Notes under the pieces: model-generated
Database searches by the model: none
Told to the model about the DNA's origin: nothing
The model's input: only the letters and a program-made list of their open reading frames with translations
Translations under genes and position numbers: made by a program
In this document: in pieces, positions 37,347-47,103 of the stretch
Layout: each line of letters opens with the position of its first letter
Position numbering within the stretch: the first letter of the stretch is position 1
Assembly: GCA_017860295.1 (NCBI GenBank)
Contig: JAFNAS010000013.1
Coordinates: forward strand, 1-64,000
Source: Bacteroidota bacterium
GTDB taxonomy: Bacteria; Bacteroidota; Bacteroidia; Bacteroidales; Paludibacteraceae
Length of the DNA stretch: 64,000 bases
Direction of reading: 5' to 3'

Positions 37347-37525
37347 CGCCTCAAAACTTAAATTTATATATCTAATAAACAGCTGGATAAGCTTTCATTG
37401 TTAGCAAATTGCCTGTCCTGCAAAAGAGGGACTTCTCCCTTCTGAATAGTTGTACAATGATACGATATTTTTTGCTTAAAAAAAATAGCATTTTTGTGAA
37501 TAAAAAAAGAAGATTGCCGGGCGTT

Positions 37526-38701
37526 TTATATTCGGCGGCAGAAGATTCCGGTTTTCTGTCCATCGTGTAACGTGGTGGCAAACAAATAGTCATCACCGCC
37601 ATCGATCAGTCCGAGCTTTTTCTTTAGCTCCTCCGGTTTTGATGGAAAGTTTCGAACGACAATATTGGCTTTACGTCCCGGTAAAAGTGATTTGACGGTC
37701 TGCTTATTCAAAGCCCCTGTTGAGAGGATTTGAAACCTCTTGCCCGGAAAATCGAGATGCAAGATGTCTGACGTATACAAGTGAGAATCAGGATGCAATT
37801 TCTTCAGTCCGAAGCGTTGTCCTGTCAGTCGGAAAGCGCCGGCCTTCATGATGGCGACGTTCGGTTCGTAAAGATACGTGAACAACCGCGAGGCATAATC
37901 CGATACGGCATCCGACTCCTCTTGCGGAGTAAAGATAAACGGAGTCTCATTTCCCGACTCCAGATTGATGCTAATCACCGTATAAGCTGATGCATTGGGG
38001 CAACATTCAAACAGCAATTCCTTGCATTCGTTCCTGACGGCTACCACATGCACACATTCTACGCAACCTAGTTCTTTTATGGCTTGCGAAATATCAAGCA
38101 TTGGCGAGGCTTTCACCAGAATTTTATCCGCATATTGCCACCAGAATTTCAGATTGGCCGGCACATCGGGCTCGCAGGCACTCAATCGTACCACTTTGTT
38201 TTTATTCTCATCCCGACGCGCCGGATCGAGATAAAGACAATCGAACTTGCGGTCGGACTTCCGAAGAAACTCCAGCCCGTCATCACACACAGCTTTTATC
38301 ACTGCATTGGTTGCTTTAAAATTATGGACTGCAATCTGGGTCAGTTCTTCGTTTCGTTCCACATAACAATGTTCCTTACTTTCTCGCGACATAAAAATAG
38401 CATCGATTCCCAGTCCGCCCGTCAGGTCGACTACCGACAAACCGCTTATCAGCTTAGCCTTATATGTTGCTGTCAGTTCTGACGAACATTGCTCCATCGA
38501 CAGTTTTACAGGATAGATAAAGTCTTCGATGGAACACAACGACGGGAATTTTTCTTTTGCTTTACGCCATCCTTCAAGCTGCCGTACCACAAATTCCATA
38601 TCAATATCGGGAAAACGGGATGCGCTAAGTAATAGCCGATGAGTATTTTCATCGGCATGTTGCGCTATGAAAGCTTTGTGGGCAGCATCCAGTTTACACA
38701 T
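37526..38701 (-). CDS. THUMP-like domain class I SAM methyltransferase
   Basis: This 391-residue protein has a Rossmann methyltransferase core: SAM-binding VVDLTGGLGIDAIFMSR (about 90-105), acidic loop VERNEEL, and LYLDPARRDENKNKVV (about 155-170). C-terminal ferredoxin-like and THUMP-like parts (LSTGALNKQTVKSLLPGRKANIVVRNFP) follow. This is the family of Porphyromonas PG_1098-like proteins. It is most likely an RNA methyltransferase, though the target is not established. tatC lies upstream on the same strand, 12 bases away. Confidence 0.85.
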   Translation of the reverse strand: MCKLDAAHKAFIAQHADENTHRLLLSASRFPDIDMEFVVRQLEGWRKAKEKFPSLCSIEDFIYPVKLSMEQCSSELTATYKAKLISGLSVVDLTGGLGIDAIFMSRESKEHCYVERNEELTQIAVHNFKATNAVIKAVCDDGLEFLRKSDRKFDCLYLDPARRDENKNKVVRLSACEPDVPANLKFWWQYADKILVKASPMLDISQAIKELGCVECVHVVAVRNECKELLFECCPNASAYTVISINLESGNETPFIFTPQEESDAVSDYASRLFTYLYEPNVAIMKAGAFRLTGQRFGLKKLHPDSHLYTSDILHLDFPGKRFQILSTGALNKQTVKSLLPGRKANIVVRNFPSKPEELKKKLGLIDGGDDYLFATTLHDGQKTGIFCRRI

Positions 38702-38713
38702 AAACGGTCGGTT

Positions 38714-39496
38714 CTATTTTTTACAAACGTAGATACTCGCCTCGTAGAGCAAAATAAGCGGAATGCAGACGGCTATCATCGAAAAAGGATCGGCCGGGGT
38801 GATGATTCCGGCCAAAATGGCAATGACAACCACCGCATGACGACGGTATTTGCGCATGAACTCACGTTTCAGAATGCCAAACCGCGAAAGAAGATATACC
38901 AGAATAGGTAGTTCGAACACGGCACCAATGCATATCAACGTTGTGGTAAAAAGACTAATATACGACCCAAGCGATACCATATTGGTGATGTCGGGGTTGA
39001 TTTGATATGTAAAGAAGAACCGAATGGCAATCGGAAAAATGAGGCTGTAAGAGATCAGCACTCCAAGAAAAAAAAGCAACCCTCCTGCCACAAAAGTCCA
39101 TACAATGGGATGGCGTTCGCCTGGATAGAGTGCGGGACTGATAAAACGCCACAATTCATAGCAAATATAGGGAAGGGCAAGAATCAGCCCCAACCAGAAA
39201 GCAATATTGAGATGTACCATAAACTGGCCTGTTAGTTCATAGTTCACCAGTTTCAGATTAAAGTCTTCAAAACGAAGAGACGATATGTGCAACGCCTGCC
39301 CGATATAGTCCAACCATTTGTACATGTAGAAGGTGGAATTTTTAGGCGCCAAAATAAGGTCGAAAACCCATTCTTTGGCACAAAATACCACCACCATCAT
39401 CGCCACTATGGCCACCACCGACCTGAAAAGCGTCCAACGTAACGCCTCCAGATGATCCCAAAAGGACATTTCCTGCTCTTCGATCTCCTCACTCAT
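38714..39496 (-). CDS. tatC: Sec-independent protein translocase TatC
   Basis: This 260-residue inner-membrane protein has six predicted helices and the TatC N-terminal motif FWDHLEALRWTLFRS. Later helices include ICYELWRFISPALYPGERH and FELPILVYLLSRFGI. It recognises the twin-Arg signal of folded proteins. No tatA/tatB gene is adjacent in the window. It is 12 bases upstream of the methyltransferase gene and 16 bases downstream of the DUF5103 gene, so these may form one transcript. Confidence 0.95.
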   Translation of the reverse strand: MSEEIEEQEMSFWDHLEALRWTLFRSVVAIVAMMVVVFCAKEWVFDLILAPKNSTFYMYKWLDYIGQALHISSLRFEDFNLKLVNYELTGQFMVHLNIAFWLGLILALPYICYELWRFISPALYPGERHPIVWTFVAGGLLFFLGVLISYSLIFPIAIRFFFTYQINPDITNMVSLGSYISLFTTTLICIGAVFELPILVYLLSRFGILKREFMRKYRRHAVVVIAILAGIITPADPFSMIAVCIPLILLYEASIYVCKK

Positions 39497-39512
39497 TTTG
39501 TCTTGTTATCTC

Positions 39513-40760
39513 TTATTCTACGGTTTGCACTCCTATCAAACGGTCGTACCGTTCGCCCCAGCCTCTGTAATAGGCGTAAATTACATACTCGTTTCTTGTC
39601 TGCCAAAGACTGCCCTCCATGGGCTGTAGCGACCCTATTGCCTCATCTCTTTTTACAAAAGCATACAGGTAATTGTATCCGCCCTGTTTCAACAACAACG
39701 TTTGTTCATAGGCATTGTGTTGGGCATTGTATTCCATTCGCACATTATGATCGAAACGGTTATAATTTAAATCGCCTAATATATAGAGTGATCCTTCAAA
39801 GAACGGTTTTTCAATCGGTATGCTGAAATGGACGAACATATAATCGGCATTCACCGAATCATTTTCATCATTCTGTAAATTAACCACATATCGTCCATTG
39901 GCATCTTCCTGTCGCTCGTAAGGGCGTCCCGACCGCGAATTGTCGGCAACCAGCGTTGCGTGATAATAGGGCGCAAAATATTTGATATTCTCAATTCCGG
40001 CACCGAAGGTGTAAATCGACGAACAATCAAAGCTCCGGTATTCATTGCCGCCTTCAAAAATCAAGGCCCGGTTGTTTACATAGCTCTGTTTGGTAAGGGT
40101 TGTATAAGAGGGTTGCAATCCAAATACCTGCGTATCGTACCGGTTATTTTGACGCACCAGCACTTTTAGCTCCGAAAATACGTCTTTGATTGTAAACTGG
40201 CTATTGTCGATAGTAAAATCGAGTTGTTGGTAGCGCCGGTTGATCTCCAGATCGGTATTCCCCCGGATCGTACCTTCGATGGCCACTTTGGGCTCTACTA
40301 CCGAAAAGCAGGCTACGGCTACGGCTTTATCGGGATTGTTGTCTTCGTAAATCGTTACCAGATAATTACCCGAGACTTTGAATCTGAGCTGATCGTTGGG
40401 AAAGCGTACCGAATAATGTGTGTAGAGAAAAGTAGTATTGAACGATGAGGTATAATTGGTAATCATGCCGGTAGATAATCCGTCAATGGCCTCCATTTCG
40501 GTAATGTTGGATAAACTCCAGTCGGCATTGCAATGGCGAACCGAATAATAGTAGTTTTTCCGGTCGTGAGACATTTCATCGAATTGAATACAGATGGCTT
40601 CCGTATTATTCAATCGAATAACTGGCAAAGACATTTTCTGACCGTCGACACCTACTTGTAACGTCTTGATGTTTTCAACCAAAGGCATGGTGCGATAGTG
40701 TTCCTGTGCCGAAACACAAAAGGCAAGCACCAACCAGCAAAAAGAAAACAAAGATTTCAT
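39513..40760 (-). CDS. DUF5103 protein, T9SS plug-type
   Basis: This 415-residue exported protein has signal peptide MKSLFSFCWLVLAFCVSAQ. It matches DUF5103 throughout: SVRHCNADWSLSNITEMEAIDG, TYSSFNTTFLYTHY-like strand, FAPYYHATLVAD, FEGSLYILGDLNYN, and a C-terminal NEYVIYAYYRGWGERYDRLIGV. A DUF5103 member is the 'Plug' protein that seals the SprA translocon of the T9SS in the published Flavobacterium structure. That fits with the T9SS substrate encoded at the start of the window. It acts in the periplasm. Confidence 0.85.
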   Translation of the reverse strand: MKSLFSFCWLVLAFCVSAQEHYRTMPLVENIKTLQVGVDGQKMSLPVIRLNNTEAICIQFDEMSHDRKNYYYSVRHCNADWSLSNITEMEAIDGLSTGMITNYTSSFNTTFLYTHYSVRFPNDQLRFKVSGNYLVTIYEDNNPDKAVAVACFSVVEPKVAIEGTIRGNTDLEINRRYQQLDFTIDNSQFTIKDVFSELKVLVRQNNRYDTQVFGLQPSYTTLTKQSYVNNRALIFEGGNEYRSFDCSSIYTFGAGIENIKYFAPYYHATLVADNSRSGRPYERQEDANGRYVVNLQNDENDSVNADYMFVHFSIPIEKPFFEGSLYILGDLNYNRFDHNVRMEYNAQHNAYEQTLLLKQGGYNYLYAFVKRDEAIGSLQPMEGSLWQTRNEYVIYAYYRGWGERYDRLIGVQTVE

Positions 40761-40825
40761 CCGGCAAAAATTAATTAAAATAGGTCCAGTTTTCGTAGCA
40801 AAAGTTCTATTCTATGGTTCCTCTG

Positions 40826-40833
40826 CAAAATTA
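40826..40833 (-). promoter_or_regulatory. -7 box for the DUF5103 gene
   Basis: TAATTTTG on the minus strand fits TAnnTTTG, 66 bases ahead of the ATG. Confidence 0.5.
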
Positions 40834-40864
40834 AGGTATTTATGTCGTATCAAAATACAAATCA

Positions 40865-40902
40865 TAAAAAAAGCTGCCGGTATTTGACGATACCGGCAGC
40901 TT
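40865..40902 (-). terminator. Terminator after exuT
   Basis: AAGCTGCCGGTAT / ATACCGGCAGCTT arms with a six-base loop; on the minus strand a T-run follows. It lies 24 bases past the exuT stop. Confidence 0.85.
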
Positions 40903-40925
40903 AAAGATATTCTAATGGATAGAAA

Positions 40926-42443
40926 TTACAAATCGGTAATGGGTTTGTGTTTCGGAACCAGAAGCTTCATGCATAGAAAAGCAAGCAGGTACGCGAATGC
41001 ACATACACCAAACATGATGCCGTAAGCGGTAGATACGTTTGACGATATCAGTTCTTTAGCATGATCTAATGCCTGCGGACTTGTAATCACCTCTTTCAGG
41101 TTGTCGATTTTGATTTTATCGAGCGGAATCTGCGCTGTTTCCTGAATCAGACCTTGCGCTTTTGCCAGCCCTACTCCGATTGTGCGATAATAATCTTCCA
41201 AACGTCCTGCAATCTGCTGTACCGCAACACCGCCCAAGCCACCGAATGCAGCGCCGATACCGGTTACCGTGCCAACAGCTTTTTTAGGGAACATATCCGA
41301 AACAGTTGTAAACAGATTAGCCGACCAAGCTTGGTGAGCCGCACCGGCAATACAAATAATGCCGATTCCGTATACAATACCAAAACCAGCCATTGTTTGA
41401 GTAAACAGCAACGACAACGGTGCAATTGCAATTAATAACATCGAAGTCATACGGGCTTTGTAAGCAGCCCAGCCTTTGTTCATAAACGACATCGGAATCG
41501 AGCCGCCGTAAACGGAACCGATGATGGCTATACCGAATACCACAAAGTTGGAAATCATCACCCGTTGAGCAGTTTCTTCCGGAGATAGTCCAACGCAGAA
41601 TTGTTGTTTTACGTATGTTGGTAACCAGAACAGCAAGAACCACCAGATACCATCGGTCAGAAATTTACCTACCACAAATGACCAGGTCTGACGATAGGTC
41701 AACATTTTTCCCCACGACACCTTTGTCTTTTTATCAGGATCTGCATCCACTTTGGCTTCGTCTACATCGCTGTGAATATAATTGTATTCGGCCTGACCGA
41801 TTTTTCCTTTTTCAAGCATTTTTTTAGGAGACGAATAGAAGATACTCCAGAAAATAAGCCAGAGAAAACCGAGCACACCTGTAATGATAAATGCCATCTG
41901 CCAACCGTGGAAACTTCCAAGAAATTCGGAACCGCTTGCCCAAGTAAGTAAGCACCATGGAACGAAAATAGCACAAATCATGGCTCCGATATTGGAACCC
42001 GAGTTAAAGATTCCGGTAGCAAGTGCTCGCTCTCTTTTAGGAAACCATTCCGCTACTGTTTTAATGGAAGCCGGAAAGTTGCCTGCCTCACCAGCTCCGA
42101 AAATGCTTCGTGCAATACTGTGAGCTACAAGCGATTTTCCCATAAATGAACTGGCAATACCTGCCACTGACCATACGATAAGTGAAACGGCCAAACCAAT
42201 TTTCGTTCCGATTTTATCGATAAGCCAACCGGCTACCAACGTAAAGCCGGCATAAAATAGGGTAAAAACCGAGGTAAGTGTAGAAAAGTCAGTTGAACTC
42301 CAACCGAACCCTTCAGGGGAACAGAAATAATCTTTCAGAAAGCCGATCACATTTCTGTCCATGTAATTGACAGTGGTGGCAAAAAGGAGCAGAGCTGCAA
42401 TCGTCCATCTGTATTTTCCAACTTTTTCAGTAACTGTATTCAT
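40926..42443 (-). CDS. exuT: Hexuronate transporter, MFS family
   Basis: This 505-residue permease of the anion:cation symporter (ACS) subfamily has about twelve membrane helices. Segments such as MDRNVIGFLKDYF, GAGEAGNFPASIKTVAEWFPKRERALATGIFNSGSNIGA and WWFLLFWLPTYVKQQF are characteristic of ExuT-like glucuronate/galacturonate importers. It stands with eda, kdgK and uxaC on the same strand, so uronate import is the likely job. It contains an extra loop near 400-460 and ends KLLVPKHKPITDL. Confidence 0.88.
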   Translation of the reverse strand: MNTVTEKVGKYRWTIAALLLFATTVNYMDRNVIGFLKDYFCSPEGFGWSSTDFSTLTSVFTLFYAGFTLVAGWLIDKIGTKIGLAVSLIVWSVAGIASSFMGKSLVAHSIARSIFGAGEAGNFPASIKTVAEWFPKRERALATGIFNSGSNIGAMICAIFVPWCLLTWASGSEFLGSFHGWQMAFIITGVLGFLWLIFWSIFYSSPKKMLEKGKIGQAEYNYIHSDVDEAKVDADPDKKTKVSWGKMLTYRQTWSFVVGKFLTDGIWWFLLFWLPTYVKQQFCVGLSPEETAQRVMISNFVVFGIAIIGSVYGGSIPMSFMNKGWAAYKARMTSMLLIAIAPLSLLFTQTMAGFGIVYGIGIICIAGAAHQAWSANLFTTVSDMFPKKAVGTVTGIGAAFGGLGGVAVQQIAGRLEDYYRTIGVGLAKAQGLIQETAQIPLDKIKIDNLKEVITSPQALDHAKELISSNVSTAYGIMFGVCAFAYLLAFLCMKLLVPKHKPITDL

Positions 42444-42536
42444 CTGATAATAGTTTGTTTTGTAAAGGTCATAAAGAACGTTCCCTCAAATAGGATTCGT
42501 TTCATGTTTAACTTATAGTTTTCAGTATGTAAAGTA

Positions 42537-42565
42537 TAAGCGGATTCCTTTTCAGAAATCCGCTT
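42537..42565 (-). terminator. Hairpin between eda and exuT
   Basis: AAGCGGATT / AATCCGCTT arms just past the eda stop; a weak T-run follows on the minus strand. Confidence 0.6.
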
Positions 42566-42574
42566 TAGTGAGAA

Positions 42575-43243
42575 TTATTTCCGAACTTTTTTAATGATAG
42601 CTAGCGCATCGCTACAAAGCTTGGTAATACCAGCCCAGTTCTGAGTCTTGATCAGATCGGCAGGGAAGAGATTCGATCCCATACCCACACAGGTCACTCC
42701 TGCATCGAACCAGCCTTTAAGGTTTCCTTCTTCCGGTTTCACCCCGCCGGTCACCATCAATTGAGACCAGGGCATCGGAGCTTTCAACCCTTTCACAAAA
42801 TTAGTTCCCAATACATCGCCTGGGAAAACTTTGCACAGATCGCATCCCAATTCCTGAGCAAAGCCCACTTCGGAAACAGAGCCGCACCCCGGAGTGTATG
42901 GTACCAAACGACGGTTTGCCACTTTAGCAACATCGGGGTTGAACAATGGGCCAACAATAAAATTAGCCCCCATCTGGATGTACAATGTTGCCGCAGGAGC
43001 ATCCACGATAGAGCCGATTCCCAGAACCATTTCAGGACATTCTTTTGCTGCAAATTTCACCAAATCACGAAAAACTTCGTGAGCGAAGTCACCACGGTTG
43101 GTAAACTCGAAAGCGCGAACACCGCCTTCATAACATGCTCTCAGCACGTTTTTGGCCACTTCAATATCGCTATTGTAAAACACCGGCACCATACCGGTCT
43201 CTTTCATAGCCGTCAGAACTTGAATTTTTGAAAATCTTGCCAT
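42575..43243 (-). CDS. eda: 2-keto-3-deoxy-6-phosphogluconate aldolase
   Basis: This 222-residue class I aldolase of the KDPG/KHG family splits KDPG to pyruvate and glyceraldehyde 3-phosphate. Typical segments are [34 protein letters not shown] (with the family Glu), [34 protein letters not shown], the Schiff-base Lys in [12 protein letters not shown], and [11 protein letters not shown]. It is the last step of the uronate route coded here. Confidence 0.93.
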   Translation of the reverse strand: MARFSKIQVLTAMKETGMVPVFYNSDIEVAKNVLRACYEGGVRAFEFTNRGDFAHEVFRDLVKFAAKECPEMVLGIGSIVDAPAATLYIQMGANFIVGPLFNPDVAKVANRRLVPYTPGCGSVSEVGFAQELGCDLCKVFPGDVLGTNFVKGLKAPMPWSQLMVTGGVKPEEGNLKGWFDAGVTCVGMGSNLFPADLIKTQNWAGITKLCSDALAIIKKVRK

Positions 43244-43252
43244 AGTAAGAAG

Positions 43253-43366
43253 CCTCCCCCTTCCCCTCCAACAAGGAGGGGAAACTGAGGTTGGCAGTTT
43301 TATTTAAGTTGTTGATTGTATTATTTTACTCAATAAGTCTCCCCTTGTGGGGAGATTTGGAGGAGC
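43253..43366. repeat. Two CCCCTCC/GGAGGGG palindromes in the kdgK-eda gap
   Basis: CCTTCCCCTCCAACAAGGAGGGGAAA and TCTCCCCTTGTGGGGAGATT lie 60 bases apart between kdgK and eda. Both are members of the dispersed palindromic family noted at 11843, 26555 and 32487. Confidence 0.6.
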
Positions 43367-43368
43367 TT

Positions 43369-44412
43369 CTATCTTGATACTCTTCCCGAGCCGTCGCCTT
43401 TCATCAGGTTTTCTACTTCAGGAACGGTAACCAGATTGAAGTCGCCATAGATCGTATGTTTCAGGCAAGAGGCTGCAACTGCAAATTCCAGTGCTTTCTG
43501 ATCGTCGTTTGTATAAGTGAGCAAACCGTAAATCAAACCGCCCATGAATGAGTCGCCGCCACCAACACGGTCGACGATATGGGTAATATCATAATCTTTG
43601 GAGATTTTCAGCGAACCTTCCGAATACAAACAACCTCTCCATGTGTTGTGGTTGGCATTGATCGAACCACGCAAAGTGATAATCACTTTCTTTGCACGCG
43701 GGAACTTGGTTATCAGCTGTGTACATACCGATTCGAATTCGGCAGCATTCACTTCGCCTCCGGTGTGTGATACGTCGAACCCTTCAGGTTTGATACCGAA
43801 TACTTTTTCTGCATCTTCTTCGTTACCCAGAATTACGTCGCAACCTTCAACCAATGCAGGCATGATTTCTGCTGCTGTTTTGCCATATTTCCAGAGGTTT
43901 TTGCGGTAGTTTAGGTCGCACGAAACGGGTACGCCCAATTTGTTTGCTGCCTTAATTGCTTCGAGACATGCATCGGCTGCTCCTTGAGAAAGAGCCGGAG
44001 TAATGCCGGTCCAGTGGAACCAGTCGGCGCCTTTCAACACTTCTTCCCAGTTAACCATACCTGGGGTAATTTCGGCAATTGAAGAGTGAGCACGGTCGTA
44101 AACCACTTTACTTGCACGTGCCACGGCACCCGTTTCGAGGAAATAGATTCCTACACGATCGCCACCGCGTACTACATTGTCTGTTTTAACGCCATACTTG
44201 TGCAATTCGCTTAAACACCACTCTGCAATGTCGTTTTTAGGCAAACGGGTAACGAACTGAGCGTCCATCCCATAGTTGGCCAAAGATACTGCAACGTTAG
44301 CTTCTCCACCACCAAAAGTAGAGTTGAGGTTTGTTGCCTGACAAAAACGTTCGTAGCCCGGAGTGGCTAAACGAAGCATAATTTCTCCAAAAGTTACAAT
44401 TTTCTTGCTCAT
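43369..44412 (-). CDS. kdgK: 2-dehydro-3-deoxygluconokinase
   Basis: This ~347-residue PfkB-family sugar kinase starts at ATG 44412 (MSKKIVTFGEIMLRLATPG) rather than at the track start 51 bases upstream. It carries FGGGEANVAVSLANYGMDAQFVTRLP near the N-terminus and the PfkB active-site signature VDRVGGGDSFMGGLIYGLL with catalytic Asp. It phosphorylates KDG to KDPG, feeding eda. A palindrome AAATTGG-TTTG-CCAATTT lies upstream at 44434-44451. Confidence 0.94.
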   Translation of the reverse strand: MSKKIVTFGEIMLRLATPGYERFCQATNLNSTFGGGEANVAVSLANYGMDAQFVTRLPKNDIAEWCLSELHKYGVKTDNVVRGGDRVGIYFLETGAVARASKVVYDRAHSSIAEITPGMVNWEEVLKGADWFHWTGITPALSQGAADACLEAIKAANKLGVPVSCDLNYRKNLWKYGKTAAEIMPALVEGCDVILGNEEDAEKVFGIKPEGFDVSHTGGEVNAAEFESVCTQLITKFPRAKKVIITLRGSINANHNTWRGCLYSEGSLKISKDYDITHIVDRVGGGDSFMGGLIYGLLTYTNDDQKALEFAVAASCLKHTIYGDFNLVTVPEVENLMKGDGSGRVSR

Positions 44413-44433
44413 TGTATTGATGTGATTTTGATT

Positions 44434-44451
44434 AAATTGGTTTGCCAATTT
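44434..44451. promoter_or_regulatory. Palindrome upstream of kdgK
   Basis: AAATTGG-TTTG-CCAATTT, a perfect seven-base inverted repeat 22 bases before the kdgK ATG. It is a possible operator for the neighbouring GntR regulator; no second copy was found by eye at uxaC or exuT. Confidence 0.35.
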
Positions 44452-44576
44452 TCGCAAATGCAAAGAAACTGTTTTTTCTTCAATTAAACAATGACAATTT
44501 ATAACGGGATGCCGTCATTTTATTGAAATTGTTTACACTCACGAACAACTTCTAAACATCGCATTCAATTCCGAAA

Positions 44577-45983
44577 TTAAAACTGGAAGAAGTTTTTAGC
44601 GTTGTTGTAGCTGATATCTTCTACCATTTGACTTAGGAATGCCAGTTCGCTTGCCGGTAACTTTCCTTTTTCAACGTCGGTTCCGATGAGGTTACACAGG
44701 ATACGACGGAAATATTCGTGACGAGGATACGAAAGGAAGCTGCGGGAATCGGTCAACATGCCAACAAAGCGGCTCAATAGACCTAAAACGGACAACGAAT
44801 TCATCTGAGCTGTCATGCCAATTTCCTGATCGAGGAACCACCAGCCCGAACCGAACTGAATTTTGCCTGCAACGCTACCATCCTGAAAATTACCAATCAT
44901 AGTAGTAATCAGATCATTGTCGCGAGGATTGAGGTTGTAAAGAATTGTTTTAGCCAGTTTGTTGTCTGTATCAAGACGGTTGAGGAATTTCGACATTGCT
45001 TTGGCCACTGTAAAGTCGCCGATTGAATCGAAACCGGTGTCAGGTCCTAAGCTCTTGAACAAACGGCTGTTGTTGTCGCGGATAGCTCCGAAGTGGAATT
45101 GCTGTGTCCATCCTGTTTCCCAGTCCATTACGGCAAATTCGACCAGCATGGCCGATTTAAACTTCACGATTTCTTCTTTGGTCAACTCTTTGCCGCCATA
45201 TACTTTGTTGAAGATAGCATCGATTTCGGCTTGAGTATAATCTTCTGCATAGAATTCTTCGATACCATGATCACTCAATTTGCAACCTACCGAGGCGAAA
45301 AACTCGTGGCGTACACGCAATGCTTCGATCACATCGGCAAACTTGGAAATTGTTACTCCGGAAACCGTAGCCAACTTTTCGATATAAGTGCGGAAATTAG
45401 CTGCATTTTCAACAGCCATGGCTTTATCCGGACGCCAGGTTGGAAGTACTTTCACTTCGAATCCTTCGTTTTTCAGTGCAATATGATATTCGAGCGAGTC
45501 GATCGGATCATCCGTTGTACAAACTACCTTCACGTTGCAACGTTTCATCAATCCGCGTGCCGAAAATTCGGGAGTGCGCAATTTGGCGGTACATGCGTCA
45601 AAAATTTCTTTTGCTGTCTCGGGTTTCAAAAGGGTGTTTACTCCGAAAATGGAGCGGAGCTCAAGGTGGGTCCAGTGATAGAGTGGATTGCGCATGGTAT
45701 AAGGAACAGTGGCAGCCCATTTTTCAAATTTTTCCCAGTCGGAGGTCTCTTTTCCGGTGCAGAAGCGTTCGTCAATGCCGTTTGTGCGCATAGCACGCCA
45801 TTTATAGTGGTCGCCTTCGAGCCAAATTTGGCCAAGGTTGTCGAACTGGCGATCTTTGGCAATGAATTCAGGGTTAAGGTGACAGTGATAATCAATAATT
45901 GGCATTTTAGCCGCATGCTCGTGATACAGTTGCTTCGCTGTTTCGTTGTCGAGCATGAAATCTTTGTCCATGAAATCTTTCAT
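44577..45983 (-). CDS. uxaC: Glucuronate (uronate) isomerase
   Basis: This ~468-residue amidohydrolase-fold enzyme interconverts D-glucuronate/D-fructuronate and D-galacturonate/D-tagaturonate. I use ATG 45983 (MKDFMDKDFMLDNETAKQLY). Metal-site and family motifs include IIDYHCHLNPEFIAKDR, YKWRAMRTNGI, YHWTHLELRSIFGV, VVCTTDDPIDSLEYH and WETGWTQQFHFGAIRDNN. uxuA and uxuB (or uxaA/uxaB), needed to reach KDG, are not in the window. Confidence 0.96.
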   Translation of the reverse strand: MKDFMDKDFMLDNETAKQLYHEHAAKMPIIDYHCHLNPEFIAKDRQFDNLGQIWLEGDHYKWRAMRTNGIDERFCTGKETSDWEKFEKWAATVPYTMRNPLYHWTHLELRSIFGVNTLLKPETAKEIFDACTAKLRTPEFSARGLMKRCNVKVVCTTDDPIDSLEYHIALKNEGFEVKVLPTWRPDKAMAVENAANFRTYIEKLATVSGVTISKFADVIEALRVRHEFFASVGCKLSDHGIEEFYAEDYTQAEIDAIFNKVYGGKELTKEEIVKFKSAMLVEFAVMDWETGWTQQFHFGAIRDNNSRLFKSLGPDTGFDSIGDFTVAKAMSKFLNRLDTDNKLAKTILYNLNPRDNDLITTMIGNFQDGSVAGKIQFGSGWWFLDQEIGMTAQMNSLSVLGLLSRFVGMLTDSRSFLSYPRHEYFRRILCNLIGTDVEKGKLPASELAFLSQMVEDISYNNAKNFFQF

Positions 45984-46163
45984 ATTCCGTTTGTATTTGT
46001 TTGGTATTATAGTTGAATATTCATTATCAGGCATTTATAATTAATCGCGTTGCGACCGTGTGCGAGCACGAAGTTACATATAAAATTTCACATATTAAAG
46101 AGCCTTCTCAAAGAAAAATGATTTTTATTTGCAGGCAAAGATTCTTTGCATTGCCACTGCAAA

Positions 46164-46940
46164 TCAAAAGGTACCGGAAAGGCCGAGCGTGTCGGTAAGG
46201 CAAAATACCTGGCTATAGATATAAATTCCCATTTTGTTTGTATCCAGTTTCCGGTTTAATTGCAGAACCGGATACCCGGGTTTAACTCTGAAATGTCCTT
46301 GCAACTTTGTATCGGCCTTAATGGCAAAGATTTGCTGTACGCCACCGGTTATCTCAATCTGATATCTGGCGCGCAGCACATCGAACAAAGATTTATTTTC
46401 CAGATTCAGAGAGGTAAATCGGGGAAAATTAAGGTTGGGGAGCATTGTAATGTCATAAAAAACAGGCTTTCCATTCAGATAACGCAGGCGTTCGAAATAG
46501 ATGCAACCCACCTCTTTCTCCATGTCGCTCAGTTCAAACGAAAATGCCTCTTTCCATGCACGCACTTCCGGGTGTCTAATAATTTTTGTGGTTAAAATGC
46601 TGTCGCCAACGGCAGAGGTTGTACTCATCAACGACAAGATGCCAATGCCTTTGGGTAGCCCTTTTACAATACTTCCTTTTCCTTGATGTTTAATTATATA
46701 GCCATCCGCCACCAAGCGATCCAGCGCTTTGCGCACCGTATGCCGTGCTATTCTGTGCACTATGCTCAACTCATGCTCGGATGGCAATAAGTCGCCTTCG
46801 GCATACACACCGTCGTGAATCAACATGCGAAGAGCTTCGTACAATTTTTTATGTTCCGGAAGATCTGCCATTTTATCAAAGAGTTTGTATTCGTATTTCA
46901 AAGGTAGGGAATGCAGGTGAATATCCAAAACTTTTTTCAT
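46164..46940 (-). CDS. GntR/HutC-family transcription regulator
   Basis: This 258-residue regulator has an N-terminal GntR winged helix (LYEALRMLIHDGVYAEGDLLPSEHELSIVHRIARHTVRKALDRLVADGYIIKHQGKGSIV, about residues 33-92) and a UTRA ligand-binding domain (about 115-250). It is on the same strand as uxaC and divergent from rhaD, so it probably controls uronate and perhaps rhamnose genes in response to a sugar acid. Confidence 0.9.
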   Translation of the reverse strand: MKKVLDIHLHSLPLKYEYKLFDKMADLPEHKKLYEALRMLIHDGVYAEGDLLPSEHELSIVHRIARHTVRKALDRLVADGYIIKHQGKGSIVKGLPKGIGILSLMSTTSAVGDSILTTKIIRHPEVRAWKEAFSFELSDMEKEVGCIYFERLRYLNGKPVFYDITMLPNLNFPRFTSLNLENKSLFDVLRARYQIEITGGVQQIFAIKADTKLQGHFRVKPGYPVLQLNRKLDTNKMGIYIYSQVFCLTDTLGLSGTF

Positions 46941-47054
46941 GAAACATCTGCGTACATGTTGGATAAAAACTGGTCTTTTATAAATATCAATCTATTTACA
47001 ATCAGTATATTAATTCCAAAAAATCTTTTGCTTGTATATATGTGTAAATGAAGA

Positions 47055-47062
47055 TAACTTTG
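47055..47062 (+). promoter_or_regulatory. -7 box for rhaD
   Basis: TAACTTTG fits TAnnTTTG, 42 bases before the rhaD ATG; a TTTTG patch lies at 47026-47030. Confidence 0.55.
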
Positions 47063-47103
47063 TTGTGTGAAATGAGCGAAACAGATCTTTTTTAATTTAT
47101 ACA